64,000 bases of DNA from Capra hircus (taxonomy: Eukaryota > Chordata > Mammalia > Artiodactyla > Bovidae): contig NC_030836.1 of the NCBI RefSeq assembly GCF_001704415.2, positions 25,828,001 through 25,892,000 on the forward strand, read 5' to 3'. The notes beneath the pieces were generated by a model. The model was not told the DNA's origin, ran no database searches, and was given only the letters and a program-made list of their open reading frames with translations. A program made the translations under genes and the position numbers. Every line of letters begins with the position of its first letter. Position 1 is the stretch's first letter. Shown here piece by piece: positions 10,871 to 22,991 of this stretch.

Positions 10871-13800
10871 TATTTCCTGATGGTCTATATTTTTTGGTCT
10901 TATTTGAAGCCTAAATGTAGACATAGAGCCTCCTCGCTTATGAATGTTTCTTCATAGCCTCTTATTTTACCTAGCTCACTTGCAGAAATATTAGTGGGCA
11001 GAGAGCAGGACAGAGAGTCTACTTGTGTATGTGAGTGTTAAGAAAGCAGTTAGTGATTTATAAAGGGAAATTTTCATACGAGGTGTTATTAACTGGTATT
11101 GGATTAACTACTAAGAGATTAAGAAATATAGAAAGCTGAGGTTTTGATCTTTTTGGGAAGCCTGTAGCCCATGGGAAGGCTGATAAAGATTGCTGGGTGT
11201 CCCAATCCAAAGCTGACAAGCAAGACGTCCCCCCTGTACCCATGACGCTTGGTATGGAACCGCTCAGGGGTGCAGTTGAACTGACTGGGCATGCAGCTGG
11301 GGTTTCCTGCGAACTCACCTGAAGGCAGCGCACATGGGGCAGGGGTAGAAGGCCTCTGAGTTCCCTGGAAGCCAGCAGTGGAAAGGCCAGTGCTACGGAC
11401 TGAATGTGTCCCCCCTCCCCAATTTCTATGCTGAAGCCAACTCCTAATGGAGCTGTTCAGATGAAAACAGTAAATAAGTTTAAATGAGGTCATAAGTGTG
11501 GAAGCCTGGGCTGGAAGGATTAGAGTCCTTATAATGTTACAGACATCAGAGAGCTAGCTTTCTCTTTCTCCTGTAAAGACACAACGAGATGGTGTCCATC
11601 CGCTGGCCAAGAAGAGACCAAGTTGGTTTGCAATTTGGTCCCGGACTTTCCAGCCTGCAGACGTGTGAGGAATGAAGTTCTCTGGTTGAAGCCAGCTAGT
11701 CTGTAGTATTCATGTATTGTTAGGGAGACAGAATGTTGCTGAACACCTTGGGAATCCAGCTGTGAGGCCACAGCAATTGCCAGGAAACTTCAGCGGCTGG
11801 GAATAACATAAAAACGCCAGAGTGCCAGTGGGTGTCATGTGCGTGAGAAGAGCACCCCGGGAGCTGGATGGAAGGAAGGACACGGGACCTGGAAGAGATG
11901 GCGGTACATCCTGCTTGTCCCTCCAGAGCCCTCTACTGACAGCTTAACACCAGGCCCAGCTGGCACGAGAGAAATGCTGCCTCAAACTGGAAACAACCCA
12001 AATGCCCATCAGGTGAAGAGTGCGTAAACAAACTGGGACATATCTGGACAACGGACTTCTATTCAGCAATAAAGGGGATGGAATAAACACGACTGTTTCT
12101 CAAATTATTTTATTGAGAAGAAGACTTACACAAGAGTGTATACTTTTATACGAAGTTCATGAACAGGTAAAAAAACCTGATATTTAATGATAAAGAACAG
12201 TAGTTGCCTCTGGAGGCAGAGGGAATGGCCTGGGAGGGGCTGAGAGGGAATTTCCGAAATGATGGAAACCTTCAAAATCTCTTGAGGATGTGGGTTACGT
12301 AGGTGTATTGATTTGGTAAACTCATTGACAGGTAAATTAAGATGTGTGAAATTCATTGTATGGAAGTTATGCTTTTCTCTTAGTCCATTCAATCTGCTAT
12401 AACAAAATATCATTAATGGAGTGCCTTATAATCAACAGAAATTTATTCCTCACAGTTCATGAGGATGTGAAGTCCAAGATCGAGGTGCTAGAAGATTGTG
12501 TCTGGTGAGACTCTACTTCCTTGTTGATGGATGGTTGTCTTGTTCCTGTCTTCTCACATGGCAGGAAGGCGAGGGCGCTCCCTAGGGTCTGTGTTATGAG
12601 GGCACTAATCCCACTCATTAGGGCTCCAGTCTGATGACCTAGTTACCTCCTAAAGACTCCACCTTCAAACACCATCACATTCGGAGTTAGGGTTAAACCT
12701 GTGGGTTTTAGGGGGACAGAAACATTCAGTCTATAACAACAACTTAATCATAACAATTATTAAATAGAAAATGCATCCCCAATAAATAAGTATATCATAT
12801 ATTTTAATAATTAAAAATATGGATGTATAACTAAATTAGTAAAATATACATTTTGAAGCATTTAGGAATATAAATCTTATATGGCCTTGCCCTAAAGGGA
12901 CATGTTGTCTATCTATAATCAGTGGAAAATTGCAATGAGGGAGGAGAGGGAGCATCCCGCCAAATCAGGTTAAAGGCACAGAGCAGGCAGAAGTCTTGTA
13001 CTTGGGGCCTCAAGAGGGCAAGGAAAGGAAACTGCACGGAGAACTCTTCCATGAAGCATACATTTTGTAGTTGATTTTTCTGATGAAATTGGTAAAGTAA
13101 TAAACTTAAAGTTAAGTGGTCTAAATCTGTTAAATAGAGATTTATCACAGGCTTGAACTAAAAATTCACTGACTTATTTATTTACTAAATCCTTTATTCA
13201 ATAATTATTTAACACATATTTGCTGTGTTTATGACAGGCCCTGGGTGAAGCTAGAATATTTCTTGTCAAAATTAGGGATGACTCCCTTTTTGGGGAGTAG
13301 ACTGAATTTTAATTCTTTTAGTTGTTTTGAGACGGAAATTGTAGAACATTTAGGGAAAGAGTTGTCAGAAACATTTAACTTGTCCTCTTGGTTGAATGCA
13401 GTGACCAAACATATTTACGCTTTCCCTGTGCTGCTTTCAACCTTCTGCTTGAAGTGGATTTCTTCAAAAGTGGAAGCAGTCCTGGACCCCAGGATTGGCA
13501 AAGTTCCCCTGGGGATGGGGTGAAGTCCCCTGAATAAGGTAATCCTTCAGACACGGCACTTTGTTTAACAGGCATTGTCTCACTTAATCATTATCAGGAT
13601 GATTGCTGTCTTAAGAAAATTGACCATACCGATAGGGCCAAAACACGTATATACACGTAGGTATACAAAACCACGTCTCTATGACCTCAAAGCAGACGCT
13701 GTCCTCTGCCCTGTGATTATATCTCCAAAAGGCCGTGTGAGCAAAAGTCATGGAAGGGGACAACACCCATGTAAGAAGACTGTGATGACGCAGACCATTG

Positions 13801-14257
13801 CGAAATACAGATTGCAGTTACCCCTGTAGGCAATGGTGAGGTGCAAAGGTGAGATGGAATAGTTGGTAGGAGAAGGTATATGTTCACAGCAACAGCAGCC
13901 ATGTGACCAACTGGAAAGGATTGTCTATTGTGAGTATTTCTGTAATGTGAATGTTTATATATGTATATATATATCTCACAAATATTTTTCTTCTTCTCGT
14001 CTATCCCTTTATCATCATACAGAATATGTACTAACAGCAGTTAACTGTATAGCTCAGTGTTTAAGCTATAGGATTTAAAAAAGGGAGTATAACTCACTAG
14101 AAAAAGAATAAGCTTAATATATTAGAAAAGCAAAAAGAGATTTTATCCTCTTTGTGGAAAAAGGTTGGTATGTTTCAGGTGTATATGGAATAAGTACATT
14201 ATGCGTGGGAAGCTTGACTTTGCTATTGTCTTTATTCAGAATTAGCTATGGGTGGTT
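10871..14257. other. intergenic, old repeats, no gene
   Basis: At 11399-11775 a stretch beginning 'ctacggactgaatgtgtccc', and at 12370-12740 one with 'aacagaaatttattcctcac', are two common old mammalian repeats in opposite orientations, most likely L1M 3' ends (family from memory). An L2-like tail lies near 13168-13260. No exon or RNA gene is seen. Confidence 0.5.
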
Positions 14258-14269
14258 ACTGGTGCTAAG

Positions 14270-14546
14270 CAGAGAAGGCAATGGCACCCCACTCCAGCAC
14301 TCTTGCCTGGAAAATCCCATGGACAGAGGAGCCTGGTGGGCCGCTGTCCATGGGGTTGCTAAGAGTCGGACACGACTGAGCAACTTCACTTTCACTTTTC
14401 ACTTTCATGCACTGGAGAAGGAAATGGCAACCCACTCCAGTGTCCTTGCCTGGAGAATCCCAGGGACGGGGGAGCCTCATGGGCTGCCGTCTATGGGGTC
14501 GCACAGAGTTGGACACAACTGAAGCGACTTAGCAGCAGCAGCAGCA
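14270..14546 (+). mobile_element. Bov-A2 SINE with intact target-site duplication
   Basis: This is a BovA dimer ending in a (CAG)n-like run. 'actggtgctaag' occurs at 14258-14269 and 14547-14558, a perfect 12-bp target-site duplication, so the insertion is young. Confidence 0.92.
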
Positions 14547-14558
14547 ACTGGTGCTAAG

Positions 14559-15169
14559 TTGACAGGGCGTGGCCTGTGATGGGTCTGAAGTTGACGTGTC
14601 AGTTTGGTTAGGCTGAACAGTGTTTCCCACAGCTCCTTTCTCTTTATGCTTCTACTTAAAGCGGGCATCAAGAGCCAGTTGGCACAAGATGCGGTGGTTG
14701 GAAAGGAAGCCGCAGAACTACTGTGTCTATGTGTGGAAGGTCGGTGCTGGGGGACCAGGACGTTCATGCGTGTGTGGCTTCTCTCTCGGTTCATCTCTTT
14801 GGCACAAGGCAGCTGCTGGGCCTACAGCTGCTCCACCTTCCCCTGACACTCCTGCAGCTTCTCTGACTCCTGGACCAGGTGTGTGGTTAGCTCCATAGGA
14901 AGGGAGCCAAGCTCTGCAGACTTCAGCAAAACTGCAGGTGCTGAGAGAGACTGACATAAGTTCTGGTTGGTTCTCATGGGCTTTATCTCATGCTCCTGAG
15001 TCCCAGCTTGTCCTGTGGGCTTCAAGCTCTAGCATCAGACAAGCAGGCAACAGCCTTGCAGAGACAGTCTAACCAGAACCTACAACTGTGCCCGATCAAA
15101 CATATGAACATATTTACACAGTGATATAGAGAATCTTCTGTAAGCGCTACTTCTCTGACTGAACCCTGG
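14559..15169. other. unassigned stretch, possible decayed coding sequence
   Basis: On the minus strand, 15025-14822 reads a coiled-coil-like peptide (ELTTHLVQESEKLQECQGK). After an in-frame stop the same strand continues as an open frame to 14477. This could be a decayed retrocopy of an unknown gene, but I do not recognise the parent and see no clear poly(A) tail. Confidence 0.25.
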
Positions 15170-16085
15170 TTAATACAGGATCACTGCATGAAACTACTGA
15201 CACCTCCCTGGTTTCTCGAGGAAGGCTTCCTCTGCTTTTCTTCACCTCAGCTGTGTTGTCCAAAGCTCTCAGAAGAGCCAACTTGAGGGCCAGCCGCCCT
15301 TGCCTCTGATGCTTAAAGGAGCCAACAAAAAAGCAAATGATGGGGTTGGCACTGCTGTTAACAGGACCATCCCTGTCTTAAAATAATGTAAGGACATGTT
15401 GAAATCCTCCTGAAACTGGTACAGCAGAAAATTTTGGATGCCCAAAATGCAGGCTGCCAAGGAGGAAGACCAGCACCGTGAGCAGGATGACCATGCAGAG
15501 CCTGGTCAGCTGCACCTGCTGGGACTCACAGAGGATCCTGACCAGCAGGGCCAGGTTGGAGCTAGCAAGAACCACCAATAAGAACATCAGTTACCCAGCA
15601 ATGATGAAATCAAATACTGGACACCAATCACAGTCAAAATCCCTAAAAGGAAGCCACAATAGTTCTCTTCCAGAAGATTCAGCAGCAGACACAGGGACCA
15701 GGGCTGGCACATTTGAGAGCTGATGTGTGTCTTGGGCACCAGCAGTGGTACCAGATGGGGCCCAGGATGGACAGGCAGCACTTGGGGCTAATGGTGCTGA
15801 GCAAGGTCAGGCCCTCGAAATAGGCAAAGGTCAGCACAGCGGTGAAGCAGTTGGTGATGGAGCTGGAGACAGAGTGGAAGGAAGTGAGGAGTGCCTCCAG
15901 GAAATGTGTAGCCTGGAAGGTGAGGGAGAGGAAACCAGCCCCGCCTGGTTGAGGATGTAGAGGAGAAGGCTTTCCTGTGCACGCAGAAGCCCAGGAGCCA
16001 GGGCAAATGGTGTTTCATGCCAGGACCAGGGCAGATAGGAGGGCAGCAAGGTCAGGGTTGGGATCTGCATGTGTAGGGTTTGATG
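15170..16085 (-). pseudogene. MRGPRX-like GPCR pseudogene
   Basis: This is the relic of a single-exon Mas-related G-protein-coupled receptor, read from about 16080 down to 15170. Recognisable pieces in order are a TM1/loop block (WLLGFCVHRKAF, about 16010), a TM3 block (SILGPIWYHC, about 15760), a TM4/loop block (NYCGFLL), TM5-TM6 (SSNLALLVRILCES ... ILLTVLVFLLG, about 15560-15450), and TM7 plus the tail (ANPIICFFVGSF, then RQGRLALKLALLRAL, about 15350-15260). The frame shifts several times and a TAA at 15591-15593 interrupts the TM5 region. Human MRGPRX genes adjoin the SAA cluster on 11p15, so the position fits. It cannot make a receptor. Confidence 0.88.
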
Positions 16086-19000
16086 AAGGGCCTGGTCACT
16101 TCCATTCGTTGGTGTGGTTTTGGTCCCCTAGGCTGGGATGACTGGATCCAAGCTCAGAAACCCTCCACTGTGCCCTTGGGAACACAAACAAGACGTGAGC
16201 ACCTGCTATGTGATCATTTGCTCTCAAGGCCACCCTGCTAGGTGGGAGTGACCACCCCTGTGTCACAGAGGAGAGAACCAGAGGTTTGCAGAGATTAAGG
16301 TACTTACTGAAATCTGGATAACCATGGAAACCTGGAACCTGGATTCAAACCCAGTTCTCTCTGAGTCAAATGCCTGGGCTCTCTCTATTATAACACGAAT
16401 CCTCTACTGATATGGGGGTGTTATGGAGGCCCACCCCCACCAGAACTCACTGCCCAGAGGTTATGCCAAGACCCCAGAATTTCCTGAAGAGGAAAAGTAA
16501 ATGTCTGGGATAGAATCTGAGAGCCCAGGAGAGGGCGCTGGGCCAGATCATTACTTCTGAACTGGGCCAGAAATTTCCTCCCAGGTGCATGAAGTCAGGA
16601 GGACATAGAAATGACTGCAGGCCACCATCATGACTAAGAGCAGCCCATCCACTGGGGAGAAAGAAGACTGTGCTTTAGGGACATGAGACGCTTGTGATCT
16701 CTTGCTAGGAGAGGTGCGAGGGTGGCCAGGCCAGCTGGGTTAGCAGTGGCTCAGTGTGTCAGCTCCATGAAGACAGGAGAGCTTTTTATATCCCCACAGT
16801 GTGTTCTCAATAAGTGTTCATTCCATGTGTGAATGAATGAATGAATGGAGCCCAGTGAAGTTGAGGATTTGGAATATAAGTTAGTATAGATGTACAATTA
16901 AAGGCCTTAGGACACACATTTGTAACACGATGAAGATCTCATTCTTGTGGAGAGCTGTGTGTGTTTAGAATGACATTCTGCCCAAATAACCTACATGGAT
17001 CACTGAGGTGCCTTTGAAGTGAGGACTCCACAAGGCTTTGCTGAGCACCTAGAATCATTTCAGTGCATAATTTAGGGGTAGGATTTAGGGCTGAGCTGCA
17101 TACAGTGGAGGAAGAGTAAACGAGGTGAGGTCAGAGGGCCACTGAAAAGAGGAATGTGAAGTGTGGGGATGTCTGGGGGCACTGTGAAGTGGGGTGCAGG
17201 GTGTGAGCAGCAGAAACCCACTCCACTTTCTCTCCTGCGGGATCACTGGGAGAGTTTGGTTTGCTGAATGAGCTTTTGTGCAGGATGAGTCTGTGAGTCT
17301 ATGAGGGGAAGTAAAAAAGCTGCAGGGCTTGGAATGTAGAGACACTGCTGCAGAATTCACCCCGAGAAAGAGCACTAGCTCACCTCTGGGAGTGGGAGAG
17401 CTGATTGAGAGTTTATCAGGTATGGTGTCCTTTACTCCTCTGAAGAGCCTTATTGAGGTAAGAACTAGTATCGCTCCCGTTTTACAGAGGATGGAATGGA
17501 GCACAATAAAGACGAGTGTTTTGCTCCTGATCTCACACAGGGTGAATCTGAACCCAATAGGTCTCCTTAGGGTCTACACTTTTGATCAGCCCTCCAGACC
17601 CACCACTGCTGTGGTGCCGATTACATGTGGATGTGGGGAAAAGCAGAGAAGTGACTCCCAAAGTAAATCCAAGATGGCACTCAGTATTGTGGCCTAAAAA
17701 AACCAAAGCCAAAACTAAAAATGACTCATATAAGCAAACTCCCAAACACAGAGGTAGAGAAGCCAGTCAAACAGAGAACGCAGACATGAGTGGAACTCAT
17801 TTAGGAACAGACAGCAGAATGCAGAAGCCCTTTCTTGCTTCACAAAGGCTCTGGAATCCAGAGGACTCACGGGGGCAGGAGACCTCCAAGCGGGAAGAGG
17901 ACATGTCCTCTGCTATGGCCCAGAGAGAAACCAAGGGCAGAATCATCCGTGTTTCCCTCTCTTAGAGAAGCAAGATCCCACAGCTCTGATTGACCATGGA
18001 AGGATGTTGGGGGGAAGCCAGAACCTCTGCCATCCCTGCGTAGGGCACTGAACGGTTTGTGAATCTATTTTCTTTGGTGTGAGATACATATGTGTATATA
18101 GTCCAAACTGGAAGCTCCATAAGGACTCAGTCTCGCCCGTTGTTGTTCAGTATTGTATCCCTGGCATCTAGCATGTTCCTTAAAGATCGTCTGTTGTCAT
18201 AGCCTCATTTCATAGAGGAAGAAGCTGAGACCTAAGGGGTCAAAGGATGTTCCTGGGATGTCACTGTGAAGAGCAGGGCCACACCACCCCATCTCCTGCA
18301 GCCCTGTCCCAGGCTTTCCTACTGTTCCCTGCTCCATCATTCATTATTTGTGAGGAGAGCCCGAGAAAAATCTTCATATAAGGATTTTCTTCAAATACGC
18401 CCCCAATACTTGTTCTCCTCTTTTGTCACACACTGCCTGGCCAACTGCTCCTTCCTTGGTCCCTTTAAACCTCGAGGTGGAAATGTTTCAAGACTGCTTG
18501 CCTTAGGGGGCTTCTCCATGCATTGTCACTTTCCCTAACCCCTGCCTGTCTCTGCAATTAGCCCCCTCATGCAACACTCCCCAATTATTCCAGTTTGGGC
18601 TGTTTCCTTCTGGGGCTCTGCCAGATCCACAACAGAAGAAAGCTTTGAAAAGCCAGGAAACAACGGAATCTGGGTACCAGCAGTCCGGCTCTGGGAAGCA
18701 ATACCTGCATGTGACCTTGTTCCCTAAATTAACATAAGAGGGAAGTATTCTCTCCAAGACAGCAGATCTGATGGTTGGAATGAAGGGGAGAGTGGGGAGA
18801 TGGATCAGAAGGGAGAAAGGTCCTGGTTGAGCCCATTTGGATCTTCCACTGTGGGAGCTGCCAGCATATAGAGATGCTAGTAGAGAGCTCCATGTCTCCT
18901 GCTTTTAGACGAAGGAAACACCGTGACCCTCAGCATGTAGCATCGCAATGTGAAACAGACATGGAAACTTAGAGCAAAACCCATGACTGGCTTTGGAAAT

Positions 19001-19741
19001 AAGACAGTTCTTGGGATACATCCTTATCTTTCTTCCATTCTTCTGGCCCGAGGGGGAGAGCTGACTTCCACCTGTGCTGAAGGGGGAGAGCCTCTCAGGG
19101 ATTGAGCGATGCCAGAGGACGCATCTTTGTCCTCTAAACTGGAAGATGTGTTCAGGAGCTGGAGTGGAGACCAAGCAAGATTTATCAAGATGCTGGACAG
19201 ACTTGTGATTTCCTGTAGAGGACTTGTGAGCCATTCAGAGACCAGAGCTGTTTGAGATGTGATCCCTCATTGAGACATTTCTCCGCATTTGCCCCGCTTC
19301 CACTCACCTCATCCTGCCCCACCTGGTCCACTTTCCAGTGAGTCTTTGCTGTTCTGGAACTTGTCATTGACAACTATGAGCCTGGGTAGCAATGTCAGTC
19401 AGTGTGAACATGCACGGTGAGGATTTATCACTAGAGGATACAGTCTATCATAGAATGATTGAATGGCCTGACTCCATTTTTTTGTTTGTTTTCTTTATCA
19501 TAGCAGTAATGCATTGTTTCAGAATGATTGAGAAATGTATGCAAAGGGGAGTCTTCCCAAACCCACTCTCTAGAGGCCACCATTTGTTATACTTCCCATT
19601 CTTCTTACTTCTTTCAAGTATTATTAACTTTGAATAGTAGAATTATATTGCTATTTTTACCAATATTAACAACTGGACAATGAGGCTCCCTTTATGATTG
19701 TGAAGAATGCAGCATACATAACACATCTCTTTTCTTCCTCC
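16086..19741. other. intergenic, MIR/L2 relics, no gene
   Basis: MIR-like stretches lie near 16190-16390 and 17400-17600 ('ttttacagaggatggaatgg'). L2-tail-like pieces lie near 16750-16850 (ending in an ATGA repeat) and 18110-18190. Several reading frames over 100 codons (17085-17965, 18905-19234) show no family similarity or splice structure. Confidence 0.45.
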
Positions 19742-19753
19742 AATTCACAATAT

Positions 19754-20022
19754 CTTGGAGAAGGCAATGGCAACCCACTCCAGTACTCTTGCCTGGAGAA
19801 TCTCATGGATGGAGGAGCCTGGTGGGCTGCAGTCCATGAGGTCGCTAAGAGTTGGACATGACTGAGCAACTTCACTTTCACTTTTCACTTTCATGCATTG
19901 GAGAAGGAAATGGCAACCCACTCCAGTGTTCTTGCCTGGAGAATCCCAGGGATGGCGGAGCCTGGTAGGCTGCCGTCCATGGGGTTGCACAGAGTCGGAC
20001 ATGACGGAAGTGACTTACCAGC
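19754..20022 (+). mobile_element. Bov-A2 SINE with intact target-site duplication
   Basis: This is a complete BovA dimer. 'aattcacaatat' flanks it at 19742-19753 and 20023-20034, a perfect 12-bp duplication indicating recent insertion. Confidence 0.92.
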
Positions 20023-20034
20023 AATTCACAATAT

Positions 20035-21915
20035 TTGCTATTTTTTAGACAAGATAGTCTGTGTATCCAATCTTTTCAGTCTTATGTCCCATGACTTCAG
20101 TTCATCCTATAGCCGTATTGAACTACTTATCGTTTTTAAACATGTGATTTGAATTAGGAACTATTTCAAACATTCAAAAAAGTTTTTCCATGCTTTCATT
20201 CAGCAAATATTTAATAAGTACTTGTTGTGACCCAGGCATTGTTTGGAGCAGTGGATTTTTGGTGTGAAGAGCAATCACAGATAAGGTCCTGGCCTTTGGG
20301 AGCTTACACTCAAAGGCCTGGCTGAGCTCCCTCAGAATGTGAATAAAGGCTGAAAAGAGAAGAGGTGAAGGTCAGCAGAGGGTCTCCATCTGTTAGAAGC
20401 CTGGAGGAGGAGGAGCCAACAGAAACACTGAGGAGGAGCAGCTTTGGTGGACAGAAGGAAACCAGGAGAGTGTGGCATTCCCGAATCCCAGTGGACACAG
20501 TTATTGATCAGCCGTGTCAGATGCTGCCAAGTAGTGGAGAGAATGACCTTTGGATTAGCAGAATGGAATCCTTGCCCATATCACCAAGGTGGGTGCAGTG
20601 ACGAGTGGCCCGAAGGACAAAGTGGAGTGGGTTTAAGAGAGAATATAGCTGTGGAATGGGACTCCTGGACACCCCAAACACTGGCTGAAACATTGCCACA
20701 GTCGAGGAGAGCCCTGGGACAGGTGCATGAGCCACAGACATTGTTTAATCAATCAGTTGTGCTTCTGGATACAAAAATAAGTTAAAAAAATTATAGAAAG
20801 TAAACCCCAACTACTTCCTCTGAAAAGGAAGAATGATGAAGGTATTTAGTGCATTGAATAAAGCCTCAATAAATAGAACGAGATAGTACTGACCTAAACA
20901 TAGAAAAATTGATTCTTGCAACTCAGAATTAGACACAAGTGTATATGGTAATTTAGCTTTAAAGGTTGCCTGTCAAGCTAATGGGTAAAAGAAGGACCAG
21001 TCAATGGATGGGATTGAGACAACTGGGTGGCCATCTTAAAATAAAACTGAAAATATACTTTCCAAATGATGTTATGTCAAGTTTGAAATGTACTAAACAT
21101 TTTTAAATAAATAATAAAATATATAATACATAGAGAACACATGGGAAAATTATTTTATAAATCAAAGCAAGGAAAGCCTCTCCAGCTATAGGACAAAATT
21201 CAGAAGAGACTAAAAAAAGGACAAGAACATAAAGAACATTTTGGTAAACATGAGCAACCATAATCAAAGGGTAAATAATAAGCTGGGAAAATGTTTATAA
21301 CTCATAAGTTCTATTTTTGTCTATAAAATAAAGTTCTTACAAAGTGATAAAAAATCCAACAAACCAATACAAATATTAAAATACAAGAAATGAATTCACA
21401 TTTGCTAAGAAATACAAATAGTTCTTATACAGAGGAAAAACTGTGAAAGCAAACTCATAACAGTAGAAATGCAAATTAAATTACACTGAATTATATTTTA
21501 TTTACCAAAATTTCAAAGACCAAAAAGTTTGATAGAGGGTTGTTTGGGAGATGCTGTGGGACATTTCTGGTGGGAGTAAAGATTTATAGAGCTTCTGACA
21601 GAAGGCAATTTGCAACATATATAAATAAACGTAAACAGCCACACTTTCCCCCTATAATTCCTTTTTTAGAAATTTATCATATATACATGTATATATATAT
21701 ACACACACACACACAGAGTTAAAAATTCATGGTTATTTGCATTAAAAGAAGACTAGAAACATCTGAAATGGCCATCAGTATTGTATAAATTGTGGTCCAT
21801 CCATACAATGGAATGCTATGCAGCTATTTTTTAAAATAAGCAAAAAACCCAGGGAGGACCTCCAATATATATTTAGTTAAAAGAGTACAAAACAATGTAT
21901 ATTTGTCTGAAAGGG

Positions 21916-21948
<33 letters not shown>

Positions 21949-22480
21949 GATTTTTTTTTTTAAAATCTGTATCAAGGGTACTGCCTAGAAACCCTACTTC
22001 ATGCCCTTCCTTCTGTTCTCCCAGAATCATTAATCATTACCTCATATCATTGCTGGTGGGGTTGACAAATCTTGCTTGTCCTGTGTCCTTACGTACCTTA
22101 GACAGAAACCCCAAGAGAGAAGTAAACATTTCCTTTGCTAATCATATTGATCACCTCTTAACAGCATGATACCTATGTGTAATCTGGTATTACATAATAT
22201 CCATGTGTAACCTGGGGAGGGGGGAGATCCCTTTTCCAAACAGGGATGAGAAGGGAGTAGAGTGGAGAAGGACCCGTGTCCTCCCACACTTGATTCTTCA
22301 AATACAATTCTCTTCTGTTCAAATACGGCTAAGAAGAGAATAAGTCAATTAGGAAAAATTGCTGGAACACAAATATCTTGAATGACTCATTCAAAACAAG
22401 CTGCTTGAGAATAAGGAAAATACTATTATTCAATATGCTAACTTGTTTACACAGAAGAATTGAGCAAGACGGACATCACT
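20035..22480. other. intergenic upstream of SAA4
   Basis: An L2-like piece ('cattcagcaaatatttaata', about 20195-20310) is followed by AT-rich DNA. There are two AT/AC microsatellites, at about 21680-21716 and 21915-21950. No gene is seen. Confidence 0.45.
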
Positions 22481-22571
22481 GATGCCCACTGGATTTAAGA
22501 CCTCTCTTCCCACTAACACCAAAGCCAAGAGAGATACCAACTACTGAATTTCAGCTGGAGAAAAAGCACAG
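22481..22571 (+). other. SAA4: SAA4 exon 1 (5' UTR), 5' end uncertain
   Basis: Placed only by the strong donor 'cacag|gtgagact' at 22571/22572, about 0.4 kb before exon 2, as in other SAA genes. I find no TATA box or kB site just upstream, so the start is a guess. Lack of acute-phase elements fits a constitutive gene. Confidence 0.4.
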
Positions 22572-22991
22572 GTGAGACTCTCTTCTGGGGAGTAATTCTG
22601 TTGTTTTTCTCTTTGGAGAGCCTTTTCTCCTATAATTGATAAATTTCAGTTGGGGAGAAGTGTTTTCTACTCATTATTGGGTCTGCTGGGCAGAGCAGGA
22701 CCTCAGGAAAGGCTATGAATCTACTTTATTCTTCTTACTGGATGACAGATTGGTCACGAACAAATAAAACACTGGTAGAACCCTCTTAGTCTTTCTAGAG
22801 ATCTGGACTGAGAATTAAGGGTTTATGCTTCTTCCTAAAATCCATTTCAAGTTGTCCTATAGTAATAATTCTAAAAAAGAGTAAATGGGAATTGGGAACT
22901 AAGCTATCCTTGAAATTCAAAATCGCAAAACATCTATCTTATATATCATAGTTGTGCATCTCTGACCTTCTCTTTCTTTCATGTCAGCACA

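Noticed and set aside
14154..14522. 122-codon frame
   Set aside because: Most of it is translated Bov-A2 SINE sequence; the same peptide appears at the SINEs near 19898 and 51200.
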